64,000 nucleotides of DNA from Flagellimonas amoyensis. GTDB lineage: Bacteria; Bacteroidota; Bacteroidia; Flavobacteriales; Flavobacteriaceae. Below, in pieces: positions 54,210 through 63,843 of this stretch (position 1 is its first letter; each line of letters starts with the position of its first letter). The notes below the pieces were generated by a model. That model worked only from the letters and a program-made list of their open reading frames with translations. It did no database searches and was not told the origin of the DNA. The position numbers and the translations under genes were made by a program. The stretch covers positions 62,001 through 126,000 of the forward strand of contig NZ_QBUK01000013.1 in NCBI RefSeq assembly GCF_003058265.1. Direction: 5' to 3'.

Positions 54210-55349
54210 CTATCCTCCAAACCCATAACCAGAGGCAAAATCCAAAGGAATTTTTTGGCCTCCGTTCGCTATGGATGTGTAGATGGCCTCCACGATCATC
54301 ATGTCCCGTTTGCCCATTTCCCCGGGAGCTTTATTGGGCTCGCCGAACAATACATGCTTGGCAAAATCGTCCATTTGCAATTTTTGCTGGCTTTCGTGGG
54401 GAAACTTGAGCTCATCCCCTTTGGAAGTACGTCCGCTCAAAGGGCCATAATTGTTGGCAGGCTGAAGCTGGAACCAACCCGATGTCCCGGATACATACAT
54501 GCTGTTGGCATTGAAATTATGCGAGGTGGAAATGTTGCCTACGGCCCCACTTGGGAATTCAAATTGGGCCATGATGGTCTCATCCGTATCCTTGAAATAC
54601 TCCGGGCGGGTGCTGAATTCCTGTGCCGATACGGAAATGGGATTTTCTCCCGTGCCATAAATGGCACTTTGCACCGCGTAGACGCCCATGTTCATGAGGG
54701 CTCCGCCCCCTGAAAGCGATTTGTCCAACCGCCATTGGTCCGGATTTCCTGTGGAACGGTAGGCCGCTTCCGCAGAAACAAATTGAATGTCACCAAAGGT
54801 TTTTTCTTTCACAAATTCCTTTACTTGCTGCGTATAGGGTTCGGAATGCAAACGGTACCCCATCCCCAGTTTCACCCCGGCATCTGTACAGGCCTTGATG
54901 ATGGCGTCGCACTCCGCCACACTGATGCCCATGGGTTTTTCGCAGATAACGTGCTTTCCTGCCTTGGCAGCCCTGATACAGAATTCCGCATGCATGCTGT
55001 TCGGTAGCACCACATAGACCACATCAATGGCCTTGTTATTGGCGATATCATCAAAATTTTGGTAGTTGTAAATGTTTTTTGAAGGAATACCATACTTGTC
55101 GGCCCAAGCCTTCTCCTTTTCGGGTGTTCCGGTTACAATTCCGGCCAAATAACAGTGTTGTGTATCCTGCAAAGCAGGGGCCAATTGATAGGTGCTGTAA
55201 CCGCCCAGCCCCACCAAGGCGATCCCCAATTTCTTTTTATCCTGATAGGTGCCCATGGCACAGGCAAATGGGGCTGCGGAAAGCAGGGCTGCACCGCCCA
55301 TTCCTTTCGCGATGACCGTGTTGAAATTCCTACGGGTGATGGTCTTCAT
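54210..55349 (-). CDS. Gfo/Idh/MocA family oxidoreductase with Tat-type signal
   Basis: A 379-residue NAD(P)-dependent oxidoreductase. The N-terminus TRRNFNTVIAKGMGGAAL fits a twin-arginine export signal, then the cofactor fold (LGIALVGLGGYSTYQLAPAL) and the catalytic EKPMG segment (ICEKPMGIS). The substrate is probably a sugar or polyol; not predictable. Exported members of this family are frequent in Bacteroidota glycan use. It is not linked here to any sugar cluster. Confidence 0.85.
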   Translation of the reverse strand: MKTITRRNFNTVIAKGMGGAALLSAAPFACAMGTYQDKKKLGIALVGLGGYSTYQLAPALQDTQHCYLAGIVTGTPEKEKAWADKYGIPSKNIYNYQNFDDIANNKAIDVVYVVLPNSMHAEFCIRAAKAGKHVICEKPMGISVAECDAIIKACTDAGVKLGMGYRLHSEPYTQQVKEFVKEKTFGDIQFVSAEAAYRSTGNPDQWRLDKSLSGGGALMNMGVYAVQSAIYGTGENPISVSAQEFSTRPEYFKDTDETIMAQFEFPSGAVGNISTSHNFNANSMYVSGTSGWFQLQPANNYGPLSGRTSKGDELKFPHESQQKLQMDDFAKHVLFGEPNKAPGEMGKRDMMIVEAIYTSIANGGQKIPLDFASGYGFGG

Positions 55350-55495
55350 GTGTTGCGGTTTTAGGTGATGGTCTTAAAGGTAAACATTAGCTCCTAATTC
55401 TGCACTATCGGTTTCTTTTACGAATCTTTTAACAAATCGGGAAGTTTCAAAATATGTATTTTTAGCAACGTGTAATGATTCAACCTAAATTAAAA

Positions 55496-56980
55496 ATGAA
55501 AAAACTTTATCTCTTTGGCATATGCCTTTATGCCGCAGTTTCTTTTGGCCAAGAACGAAAATTGCCCGTGGACACCACAGTGACCACACAACATGCGGTG
55601 ACCATCAACGGGACCCGCATCAATTATACCGCAACAACGGGAACACAACCTGTTTGGGACGAATTGGGAAAACCGATTGCAGCACTGCACTACACCTACT
55701 ACACCAAAAATGATGTGAAGGACCGTGCTGAACGTCCTTTGTTGATCTCCTTCAACGGAGGACCAGGTTCAGGTTCGGTGTGGATGCACCTGGCCTACAC
55801 TGGCCCCCGTATTCTCAAGATTGATGATGAAGGATATCCTGTGCAACCTTATGGTGCCAAGGAAAATCCCTATTCCGTGCTGGACGTGACCGATATTGTG
55901 TATGTGAACCCGGCCAACACCGGGTATTCCCGTACCATTCCCGAAACAGGGAAAGAAGTAGATCGCGAAAAGTTTTTTGGCATCAATGCCGATACCAAAT
56001 ATTTGGCGGAATGGCTGAACACCTTCGTAACGCGGAACAATCGCTGGAGATCCCCAAAATATATTGTGGGGGAAAGTTATGGTGGTACCCGGGTGATGGG
56101 ACTATCTTTGGCGTTACAGAACCAGCAATGGATGTACTTGAACGGGGTGATCATGGTGTCGCCTGCGGATTATAAGGTTTTCCGTGACAACGATCCTGTT
56201 TCCAGTGCGCTGAACCTCCCCTATTTTACGGCTGCTGCATGGCACCACAAGGCATTGCCTTCCGCATTGCAAAGCAAGGACCTTTTGGAAATCTTGCCCG
56301 AGGCAGAAGCTTTTACCATCAATGAACTGTTGCCCGCCATTGCCAAGGGAGGTTTTATTCCCGAGGCAGAACGCACAGCCATTGCAAAGAAAATGGCCTA
56401 CTACTCCGGTTTGAACGAAAAAGATATTTTGGACCACAACTTGGATGTACCCACGCAATTCTTCTGGAAAAATCTATTGAAGGATGAGGGAGGCTATACC
56501 ATCGGAAGATTGGACAGTCGCTATCTTGGGTTTGACAAACAGCTTTTCGGTACACGACCAGATTATGCCCCCGAGCTGACTTCTTGGTTGCACAGCTTCA
56601 CTCCGGCCATCAACTACTATTTGCAGGAAGAGTTGGGTTTCAAAACGGACATCAAATACAATATGTTCGGTCCTGTGCACCCTTGGAACAATGATGACGA
56701 CAATGTGAGGGACAACCTTCGTCAGGCCATGGCACAGAACCCTTACCTGAACGTATTGGTGCAATCCGGTTATTATGATGGAGCATGTACCTATTTTGCG
56801 GCAAAATATACCATGTCCCAAGTGGACCCCAGCGGACGTATGAAGGACAGGTTCGAGTTCAAGGGATACCGTTCCGGGCACATGATGTACCTTAGGAAAG
56901 AGGACCTCAAAACCGCCAATGATGATATCCGTGCCTTCATCCTACGCACACAGGCCAATGGCAAGAGTGCGAAGTATTGA
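55496..56980 (+). CDS. secreted S10-family serine carboxypeptidase
   Basis: A 494-residue exported peptidase. The signal peptide is MKKLYLFGICLYAAVSFGQ; the catalytic Ser is in GESYGGTRVMG, the oxyanion-related FNGGPGSGSVWMHLAYTGP, the Asp in VLVQSGYYDGAC, and the His in YRSGHMMYL. It trims amino acids from the C-termini of extracellular peptides. The 55475 ATG upstream adds seven residues before the signal peptide and is unlikely. Followed by a hairpin terminator at 57008. Confidence 0.92.
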   Translation: MKKLYLFGICLYAAVSFGQERKLPVDTTVTTQHAVTINGTRINYTATTGTQPVWDELGKPIAALHYTYYTKNDVKDRAERPLLISFNGGPGSGSVWMHLAYTGPRILKIDDEGYPVQPYGAKENPYSVLDVTDIVYVNPANTGYSRTIPETGKEVDREKFFGINADTKYLAEWLNTFVTRNNRWRSPKYIVGESYGGTRVMGLSLALQNQQWMYLNGVIMVSPADYKVFRDNDPVSSALNLPYFTAAAWHHKALPSALQSKDLLEILPEAEAFTINELLPAIAKGGFIPEAERTAIAKKMAYYSGLNEKDILDHNLDVPTQFFWKNLLKDEGGYTIGRLDSRYLGFDKQLFGTRPDYAPELTSWLHSFTPAINYYLQEELGFKTDIKYNMFGPVHPWNNDDDNVRDNLRQAMAQNPYLNVLVQSGYYDGACTYFAAKYTMSQVDPSGRMKDRFEFKGYRSGHMMYLRKEDLKTANDDIRAFILRTQANGKSAKY

Positions 56981-57007
56981 TGCTTAAACCACACTAAAAT
57001 CCAATAG

Positions 57008-57042
57008 ACGGTGATGTGAAATTTTCATGTCACCGTTTTTTT
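57008..57042 (+). terminator. terminator after the S10 peptidase gene
   Basis: ACGGTGA (57008-57014) pairs with TCACCGT (57030-57036), with a partly paired inner loop (GAAA/TTTC), then a T run to 57042. It begins 28 bases after the stop. Confidence 0.78.
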
Positions 57043-57088
57043 ATATCTTTAACATATTGATGTTCTTGCTTCTATATCAAAAAAGCAA

Positions 57089-57379
57089 GTGTCATTACCA
57101 AAAGATACCGCCATGGGAGGAGAAGGAAGCATGATGCATGCTGTCAACAGTCTAAAAGAAAATAGAAAACTTCTTAAAAAAAGAAAGTTCAAATCCGTGG
57201 ATGATGTTTTTGGAAAAGAGAACACCACTTTACTCCGTTTTAAGAAATCCTCCCCCCAAGATATCCTTAGGGTCCAAAAAGACATGCAACTTCAAAAACA
57301 GCGAAACCTAAAAATCCAGGTGGTTTCATTTTTGATTACAGTGTTGATTATTTTGGGCATCTACCTCTTACTATCCTAA
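57089..57379 (+). CDS. small C-tail-anchored membrane protein
   Basis: A 96-residue protein: charged helical N-terminal two-thirds (MMHAVNSLKENRKLLKKRKFKSVDDVF) and one membrane span at the C-terminus (about residues 76-95). The annotated start is GTG (57089); an ATG at 57113 (MGGEGSMM) is a credible alternative. It lies between the S10 peptidase and esterase genes on the same strand. It resembles small Flavobacterial proteins of unknown role; no function assigned. Confidence 0.62.
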   Translation: MSLPKDTAMGGEGSMMHAVNSLKENRKLLKKRKFKSVDDVFGKENTTLLRFKKSSPQDILRVQKDMQLQKQRNLKIQVVSFLITVLIILGIYLLLS

Positions 57380-57409
57380 ATAGTTTTTTATTTTTAACAA
57401 AAAACAAAG

Positions 57410-58108
57410 ATGTTGAGAACACAAACCTTGATTTGGACCATGGCCGCGTTGTTAGGATTCTTGAACCCGATGAAAAGCACGGCCCAAGATTGGCCCAATC
57501 TGGAAAAGTACAGCGAAGCCAATGCCACGCTGTCCGCACCAGCAGCTGATGAGAAAAGGGTAGTCTTTATGGGCAATTCCATCACCGAGGGCTGGTTGGG
57601 CGCCAACCCTGATTTTTTCACAGAGAACCCATACATCAACCGAGGCATCGGTGGACAGACCACCCCCCAAATGGTGTTGCGTTTTCGGCAGGATGTCATC
57701 GCCTTGAACCCAAAAGTTGTGGTCATATTGGCCGGGACAAATGATATTGCTGGAAATACAGGCCCCATGACCTTGGTACAGATCAGGGACAACATCCTTT
57801 CCATGGTTCAACTGGCCAAGGCCAATGGCATATCGCCCATCGTTTGTTCAGTACTCCCTGCTTACGACTATCCATGGCGACCCGGAAAAGAGCCTAATGT
57901 CAAAATCCCTGAACTGAACGGCATGCTCAAGGAGATGGCTGCCCAAGAAGAGGTCATGTATCTGGATTATTTTTCGGCCATGTCCGATGACCGTAATGGG
58001 CTTCCCAAAGAATTGACCACGGATGAAGTACACCTGACCAAGGCCGGATATGCCGAAATGGAAAAATTGGTACAGGAAGCCATCCAAACGATCCTTTCGA
58101 AAAAATGA
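57410..58108 (+). CDS. SGNH/GDSL-type esterase or lipase, secreted
   Basis: A 232-residue hydrolase with a signal peptide (about residues 1-26, ending STAQ) and the four SGNH blocks: MGNSITEGW (Ser; block I), GIGGQTT (Gly), GTNDIAGN (Asn) and DEVHLTKAGY (Asp-His). The family hydrolyses acyl or acetyl esters, often from polysaccharides. The ending overlaps the next gene by four bases (ATGA). Confidence 0.9.
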   Translation: MLRTQTLIWTMAALLGFLNPMKSTAQDWPNLEKYSEANATLSAPAADEKRVVFMGNSITEGWLGANPDFFTENPYINRGIGGQTTPQMVLRFRQDVIALNPKVVVILAGTNDIAGNTGPMTLVQIRDNILSMVQLAKANGISPIVCSVLPAYDYPWRPGKEPNVKIPELNGMLKEMAAQEEVMYLDYFSAMSDDRNGLPKELTTDEVHLTKAGYAEMEKLVQEAIQTILSKK

Positions 58109-58497
58109 ACGATCTGGAATTCTTAACTGCATTTGAGTCGGGAAGCTTTCCTCCGAGTTTGTTCGACCATGAGGCTCATTTGCGATTGGCTTGGGTCAAC
58201 TTGACACAGTATGGGGAAGAAAAGGCCATTGAAAAGGTGTGTCGAAGCATCAAGAATTTTGATGCACTGCACGGGGATGGCAGCAAGTTCCACACAACCC
58301 TGACCGTGGCCTCCATCAAGACAGTGAACCATTTCATGCAAAAGTCCAAGTCCCACAATTTTGCGGATTTCATCCAGGAATTCCCGAGATTGAAGAATTC
58401 TTTCAAGGAATTGCTGGGCCAACATTATGGTTTTGAACTACTTTTTGACCCTAGGGCAAAAGAAGCGTATCTAGCTCCAGACTTGCTTCCTTTTTGA
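58105..58497 (+). CDS. conserved hypothetical protein, helical
   Basis: A 130-residue soluble, likely helical protein (LRLAWVNLTQYGEEKAIEKVCRSI, KTVNHFMQKSKSHNFADFIQEFPRLKNSFKELLG). Several His residues (DHEAHLR, LHGD, HTTL) could form a metal site but no known family comes to mind. Its start overlaps the esterase stop by four bases, so the two are translationally coupled. Confidence 0.65.
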   Translation: MNDLEFLTAFESGSFPPSLFDHEAHLRLAWVNLTQYGEEKAIEKVCRSIKNFDALHGDGSKFHTTLTVASIKTVNHFMQKSKSHNFADFIQEFPRLKNSFKELLGQHYGFELLFDPRAKEAYLAPDLLPF

Positions 58498-58539
58498 TGG
58501 TTCCATTGACGGGCGATTGTTTTTCAGTTACTTTGTAAA

Positions 58540-59547
58540 ATGCAGCAAAACAAGGTCAGCATCATCATTCCTTTCAAGGACACGGCCCATTTTTTGCCCA
58601 CTTGTTTGGATTCCATTCTGGCCCAGACCTATAAAAATTGGGAAGTCTTGGCCGTGAACGATCATTCCAGCGATTTGAGTTTTGGCCTGCTTTCCTCTTA
58701 TGCCGAAAAGGATGAAAAAATAAAGGTGTTCCAAAACGAGGGAAACGGAATCATCCCGGCCTTGCGAACGGGATATGCCAAAAGTAGCGGCGGATTTGTG
58801 ACCCGAATGGATTCTGACGACATCATGAAGCCCAATAGGCTGGAGGTCATGGTGGAATCTTTGTTGAAAACAGGAGAAGGGCACATTGCCGTGGGCCAAG
58901 TACGCTATTTTTCGGACAGGGGAATCAGCAATGGCTACGACCGTTACGAGAAATGGCTGAACCAATTGACGGCGACTGGGAAGAATTACAGTGAAATCTA
59001 CAAGGAATGTGTCATCCCCTCCCCTTGCTGGATGGTACACCGAACTGATTTTGAAATCTGTGGTGCTTTCAACCCTAATCGTTATCCAGAGGATTATGAC
59101 CTCACCTTCCGGTTTTATGGACAAGGCCTGAAAGTCATCCCCTGTACACATGAACTGCACCTGTGGCGGGATTATGATACCCGAACCTCACGGACACACG
59201 AACATTACGCACAGAATTATTTTTTGGACATCAAGCTGCATTACTTCTTACAGTTGGACCATGACAAGAATCGACCCTTGGTCGTTTGGGGAGCTGGTTT
59301 CAAAGGGAAATCCATTGCGAAGGGGCTTCAAAAAAAAGGGTTGGATTTTACATGGCTGTGCGATAATCCCAAAAAGATAGAAAAACGAATCAATGGCAAG
59401 GAATTGGTGCATTTCTCGGCCCTGAAGGATTTAGATCGCCCACAGAGCATCATCACCGTGGCCAACGAAACTGCCCAGCAAGAGATCAGGGCCTATTTTC
59501 AAAGCTTGGGGCTACAACCCATGACGGATTATTTCTTTTTTTGTTGA
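58540..59547 (+). CDS. GT2-family glycosyltransferase
   Basis: A 335-residue protein. The GT-A fold occupies about the first 235 residues: VSIIIPFKDTAHFLPTCLDSILAQ, then the metal-binding MDSDD and EDYDLTFRF as the acceptor-side motif. The last 100 residues resemble a small nucleotide-binding fold (VVWGAGFKGKSIAKGLQ), a less common fusion. No LPS or capsule cluster surrounds it. The sugar donor and acceptor are unknown. Confidence 0.85.
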   Translation: MQQNKVSIIIPFKDTAHFLPTCLDSILAQTYKNWEVLAVNDHSSDLSFGLLSSYAEKDEKIKVFQNEGNGIIPALRTGYAKSSGGFVTRMDSDDIMKPNRLEVMVESLLKTGEGHIAVGQVRYFSDRGISNGYDRYEKWLNQLTATGKNYSEIYKECVIPSPCWMVHRTDFEICGAFNPNRYPEDYDLTFRFYGQGLKVIPCTHELHLWRDYDTRTSRTHEHYAQNYFLDIKLHYFLQLDHDKNRPLVVWGAGFKGKSIAKGLQKKGLDFTWLCDNPKKIEKRINGKELVHFSALKDLDRPQSIITVANETAQQEIRAYFQSLGLQPMTDYFFFC

Positions 59548-59676
59548 GCGAACAGTTATTGGGTTGTTCAGTTATTTGGTTATTGGACTTGAACTTGTCT
59601 CTTGAACTTGAGTTTGCCCCCAGAAGTTTCACCCCGAACTATTTTAATCCCTATATTTGTCCAATCAAAGTTGGGA
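59548..59676. repeat. dispersed GGTTATT-type repeat between glycosyltransferase and BatA genes
   Basis: The 129-base gap includes repeated pieces such as GTTATTGGGTTGTTC, AGTTATTTGGTTATTGG, and GGACTTGAACTTG followed by TTGAACTTG. The same GTTATTTGGTTATT stretch recurs near 63903-63920. These look like dispersed repeats with no gene content. Confidence 0.4.
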
Positions 59677-61599
59677 ATGCAGTTTAAACATCCGGAAATT
59701 CTTTGGGCTCTTTTTCTTCTGGTCATTCCCGTCGTCATCCACCTTTTTCAGTTACGCCGATTCACCAAGACGCCGTTCACCAATGTGGCCATGCTCCAAA
59801 AAGTGGTTTCGGAATCCCGAAAAAGCAATTCGTTGAAGAAATGGTTGCTATTGTTCACTCGTCTATTGCTACTGGCCGCCATCATCATTGCTTTTGCACA
59901 ACCATTTACCGCACTGGTGACTGCACTGAAAGAAAAGGAAACCGTGGTCTATCTGGACGACTCCTTCAGCATGCAGGCCAAGGACAATGGGATCACCCTT
60001 TTGGAAAAAGCGGTCCAGGACCTGATCAAAAATCTGGATGCGGAAACCCATTTCAGTCTTTTTACCAACGAAAGGACTTTTACTGACATTCGCATCAAGG
60101 ACATCCAAAATAGATTGTTGTCGCTCCCCTATTCCTCCAAACAACTTCGCTTGGATGAAATCGGTTTGAAGGCCAACACCCTTTTTTCCACCTCCAATGC
60201 CACTACAAAAAATCTGATCGTCATTTCCGATTTTCAGCAAAGACTGCTTTCCGATAATGCCCCCATGGATTCCACCCAAAACACCTATTTGGTGTCCTTG
60301 AGACCTGAGGAAATCCAAAATGTGTCCATCGATTCCATTTTTTTGGAAGATGGGACAACGGACCAAGAATCGTTGGGCGTACAACTATCCGGAGGGTCGG
60401 AGGATGGCACCCTGCCCATATCGCTCTATAATGGCCAGGACCTGATCGCCAAAACGGCAGCGAAGTTTTCGGCCAACGGAACGGCCAAAGTGGTCTTCTC
60501 CATTCCATCGAACCAAGAAATCAATGGCAGATTGTCCATTCTGGACAATGGTCTGGGGTATGACAACACCTTCCATTTCAACATCAATGCCAAGGAGAAA
60601 ATCAAAGTGGTTGCGGTAACGGCTTCGGACAGTGATTATTTGGAGCGTCTGTATACCGATGATGAATTTGAATTGAAGAAATTCACCTTGAACCAATTGG
60701 ATTATAGCGCCCTGGATGTACAAAATGTAGTGGTGCTGGACAACCTGAAGGCCATTCCCAACAATCTGCAAAGTGTGCTCCGCACCTTTAGGGAGAATGG
60801 CGGCACATTGATCATTGCCCCTTCCTTGGAAACTGATTTTCCGTCCTATAATGCACTGCTGACAAATTGGGACACTACGCGCCTCACGGACACGGTGACC
60901 ACGGCCTCCCAAGTGACCACCATAGCTTATGGCCATCCGCTGTACAAGAACGTATTTGAAAGCGAGGTTGCCAATTTCCAATACCCTACCGTGAAGGAAC
61001 ACTTCAAAATACAATCAAGGCTGCCCAAGATCCTGTCGCTCGAGGGAGGGGATGGCTTTTTGTTGGGCAACGATGGACTTTTCGTATTCTCGGCTTCCTT
61101 GGAGCAGGAGAACACCAATTTTAAAAACTCCCCATTGATTGTCCCCACGTTCTACAACATGGCCCATTCAAGTCTGCAGGCACCCGGTTTGTACCATACA
61201 TTGGGAAGCGGCAGTTCCATCGACATTACCGCAAATCTGGGGACCGATGATATTCTGAAAGTTTCCAAGGAAGGGTATGAATTCATTCCCCTGCAACAGG
61301 CGTTTCCCAATCGGGTCAGGCTCACTTTTGACCAAAACCCGACCGAAGACGGCATTTATGCCATCCAACAAAATGGGCGTCCCTTAAAAAATATCAGCTT
61401 CAATTATCCACGGGAAGAGAGCCAACTCCAATACCTGGATGTTGACAATCTGCCACATACGACCACCCAAGACTCCATAGCGTCCCTTTTTGACCGATTG
61501 GAAGCGGACAGCAATATCACCGCTTATTGGAAATGGTTTGTTATTTTAGCGTTGCTTCTGGCGCTGATAGAGGTTATCATTCAAAAATTCGTTACATGA
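59677..61599 (+). CDS. BatA-like membrane protein with VWA domain
   Basis: A 640-residue protein starting MQFKHPEILWALFLLVIPVVIHL (N-terminal BatA domain; residues about 1-60 with two spans), then a VWA-like domain with an incomplete MIDAS, VVYLDDSFSMQAK, beta-rich periplasmic part, and a C-terminal span (FVILALLLALIEVII). It resembles the protein at 13618 in plan. The start at 59677 is chosen because the BatA domain starts MxFxHP. It overlaps the next gene (ATGA). Confidence 0.82.
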   Translation: MQFKHPEILWALFLLVIPVVIHLFQLRRFTKTPFTNVAMLQKVVSESRKSNSLKKWLLLFTRLLLLAAIIIAFAQPFTALVTALKEKETVVYLDDSFSMQAKDNGITLLEKAVQDLIKNLDAETHFSLFTNERTFTDIRIKDIQNRLLSLPYSSKQLRLDEIGLKANTLFSTSNATTKNLIVISDFQQRLLSDNAPMDSTQNTYLVSLRPEEIQNVSIDSIFLEDGTTDQESLGVQLSGGSEDGTLPISLYNGQDLIAKTAAKFSANGTAKVVFSIPSNQEINGRLSILDNGLGYDNTFHFNINAKEKIKVVAVTASDSDYLERLYTDDEFELKKFTLNQLDYSALDVQNVVVLDNLKAIPNNLQSVLRTFRENGGTLIIAPSLETDFPSYNALLTNWDTTRLTDTVTTASQVTTIAYGHPLYKNVFESEVANFQYPTVKEHFKIQSRLPKILSLEGGDGFLLGNDGLFVFSASLEQENTNFKNSPLIVPTFYNMAHSSLQAPGLYHTLGSGSSIDITANLGTDDILKVSKEGYEFIPLQQAFPNRVRLTFDQNPTEDGIYAIQQNGRPLKNISFNYPREESQLQYLDVDNLPHTTTQDSIASLFDRLEADSNITAYWKWFVILALLLALIEVIIQKFVT

Positions 61600-62855
61600 A
61601 CATTCTGCTGAAGTCTGCAAAAATTGTTTGTCCGGAGAACAAGGAACTTCACTTGAAAAAGCGGGACATCCTCGTCAAAAATGGGAAGATCGAAAAGGTG
61701 GCCGCTTCCATCGAAGCACCGGCCAACACAAAATTGGTCAACCTCAAGAACCTCCACGTTTCGGTGGGATGGTTTGACAGTGGTGTGAGCTTTGGTGAGC
61801 CCGGTTTTGAGGAACGTGAGACCATTGCCAACGGACTTCGGGTAGCAGCGAGCAGCGGTTTTACCGATATTTTGCTCTATCCCAGCAGCCATCCCGTGCC
61901 GGACACCAGTTCCGATGTGGTCTTCTTGAAGGAACGCGGATTGGGAAAACCCACTAACCTGCACCCGATGGGAGCGCTGACCAAAAACTCGGAAGGTGTG
62001 GATCTGGCCGAACTTTTTGATATGAAAAATGCCGGTGCGGTCGCCTTTTCCGATTTCAAGAAACAGGTCTCCAATCCCAATCTGCTCAAAATAGCTTTGC
62101 TATACGCCCAAAATTTTGATGGATTGGTCTTTTCCTTTCCCCAAGATGGTAGCATCAAGGGAACAGGGGTCGCCCATGAGGGTGAAGTGTCCACGACCCT
62201 AGGGTTGAAAGGCATTCCCGCCCTTGCTGAAGAACTTCAGGTTGCCCGTGACCTTTTTATACTGGAATACACAGGGGGTAAACTCCATATCCCGACCATC
62301 TCATCGGCCGGATCGGTAAAGTTGATCGCCAATGCCAAAAAGAAGGGATTGGACGTCACCTGTAGTGTGGCCATCCACAACCTTTTCTTTTCGGATGAGG
62401 AACTGAAAGGTTTCGATACCCACTTCAAAGTGTCCCCTCCCCTTCGCAGCAAAGCGGACAGTAAGGCCCTCATCAAAGGCTTGAAGGACGGCACCATCGA
62501 TTTGGTGACCTCGGACCACGTGCCCATCGACATTGAACACAAGCGTGTGGAATTTGACAATGCCTTGGACGGCTCCCTAGGACTGGAATCTGCCTTTGGC
62601 AGCCTCAACCAACTGCTCGGCACAGAGGAAACCATTGCATTGTTGACCAAAGGTCGCAACCGGTTCGGAATTGAAGACGCATCGTTCACCGAAGGGGCCA
62701 GGGCCAACATCACCCTGTTCAACCCGGACGAGACCTATACGTTCGGACCAAAACATATCCTGTCCACCTCCAAAAACAGCATGTTCTTGGGCGCGGAACT
62801 GAAAGGGAAAGTATACGGAACCATCAATAACGACCAAATCATCATCCATGAGTGA
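61596..62855 (+). CDS. dihydroorotase-like protein without the HxH metal motif
   Basis: A 419-residue amidohydrolase-superfamily protein like PyrC. The N-terminal beta-sandwich and barrel are visible, and GEPGFEERETIANG and SDHVPID are close to DHOase motifs. However, the first metal motif DxHxH reads WFDSGVSFGEPG here: both His residues are missing. It is thus likely to be inactive or to work without the usual zinc pair, like the inactive PyrC' partners of aspartate transcarbamoylase. The start overlaps the BatA stop by four bases. Another, active dihydroorotase may exist elsewhere. Confidence 0.8.
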   Translation: MNILLKSAKIVCPENKELHLKKRDILVKNGKIEKVAASIEAPANTKLVNLKNLHVSVGWFDSGVSFGEPGFEERETIANGLRVAASSGFTDILLYPSSHPVPDTSSDVVFLKERGLGKPTNLHPMGALTKNSEGVDLAELFDMKNAGAVAFSDFKKQVSNPNLLKIALLYAQNFDGLVFSFPQDGSIKGTGVAHEGEVSTTLGLKGIPALAEELQVARDLFILEYTGGKLHIPTISSAGSVKLIANAKKKGLDVTCSVAIHNLFFSDEELKGFDTHFKVSPPLRSKADSKALIKGLKDGTIDLVTSDHVPIDIEHKRVEFDNALDGSLGLESAFGSLNQLLGTEETIALLTKGRNRFGIEDASFTEGARANITLFNPDETYTFGPKHILSTSKNSMFLGAELKGKVYGTINNDQIIIHE

Positions 62856-63171
62856 GATAGAGACCGGAAAAACAACGGCCATTGTGGCCTACATCACCAT
62901 TGTGGGCTGTCTCATCGCCATCACCATGAATTTGGAGCCCAAGAATACCTTTGCCCGTTTCCATATCCGCCAGGCCTTTGGCATCCATTTGCTGTTCCAT
63001 GCCTTGGCGATCCTGTTCACCTATTCCGGTCTGGTCTATGTGTCGTTCATCGCCTACATTGTCTATATCGTCTTTTGGGTGTTGGGCTTTGTACAGGCGC
63101 TCAACGGAAAAACAAAACCCTTGCCCGTGGTCGGTCCGTATTTTCAAAAATGGTTCACCTTCATTTCATAA
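62848..63171 (+). CDS. small membrane protein, DUF4870-like
   Basis: A 107-residue protein with three membrane spans (about residues 10-28, 45-62, 66-86) separated by short loops; FHIRQAFGIHL is typical of DUF4870. The start overlaps the dihydroorotase-like gene by eight bases, so it is in the same operon. The function is unknown. Confidence 0.75.
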   Translation: MSEIETGKTTAIVAYITIVGCLIAITMNLEPKNTFARFHIRQAFGIHLLFHALAILFTYSGLVYVSFIAYIVYIVFWVLGFVQALNGKTKPLPVVGPYFQKWFTFIS

Positions 63172-63183
63172 AAAAACAGAACA

Positions 63184-63843
63184 ATGTCCCCCACCCCACT
63201 ATCCTTGGAGCACTTGATACGTCCATCCCAACTGACAACCGGAAAAATCCCGGCCATTTTCCTCTTCCACGGATATGGCAGCAATGAGGAAGATTTGTTT
63301 TCCTTTGCGCCGGAACTCCCTGAGGAACTAATGGTGATCTCGGTACGGGCACCGTATGACCTGGAACCTTTCGGACATGCCTGGTATGCCATAAACTTTG
63401 ATGCCGAACAAGGCAAATGGAGTGATGACGCACAAGCACGGGAGTCCCGGGACAAAATTGTGAAGTTCATTGACGAGGCCATCGAGGCCTATGGTCTGGA
63501 TGCGGAAAACATTACCCTTTTGGGCTTCAGCCAAGGGACCATCCTGAGCTATGCCGTGGCCCTTTCCTACCCTGAAAAGGTCAAAAATGTGATTGCCCTG
63601 AGCGGCTATATCAACGAAAAAATCCTGATGGACGGTTATGCCGAAAAGGATTTGGCCCATTTGGACTTCTATGCCTCCCACGGACAGGTAGATCAGGTCA
63701 TTCCTTTGGAATGGGCGCAGCGAACCCCTGATTTTCTAGAACATCTGGGCATTGCCTTCACCTATGAAGAATTTCCCATCGGCCACGGGGTCTCCCAACA
63801 AAATTTCTTTTCCTTCCGAAAATGGCTCGTGGAGCGACTTTGA
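63184..63843 (+). CDS. phospholipase/carboxylesterase (alpha/beta hydrolase)
   Basis: A 219-residue alpha/beta hydrolase of the carboxylesterase/thioesterase type. The nucleophile elbow is GFSQGTILS, catalytic Asp in GQVDQVIP and His in GHGVSQQ; HGYGSNEED follows the oxyanion strand. There is no signal peptide, so it is cytoplasmic. It follows the DUF4870-like gene by 12 bases. Confidence 0.9.
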   Translation: MSPTPLSLEHLIRPSQLTTGKIPAIFLFHGYGSNEEDLFSFAPELPEELMVISVRAPYDLEPFGHAWYAINFDAEQGKWSDDAQARESRDKIVKFIDEAIEAYGLDAENITLLGFSQGTILSYAVALSYPEKVKNVIALSGYINEKILMDGYAEKDLAHLDFYASHGQVDQVIPLEWAQRTPDFLEHLGIAFTYEEFPIGHGVSQQNFFSFRKWLVERL

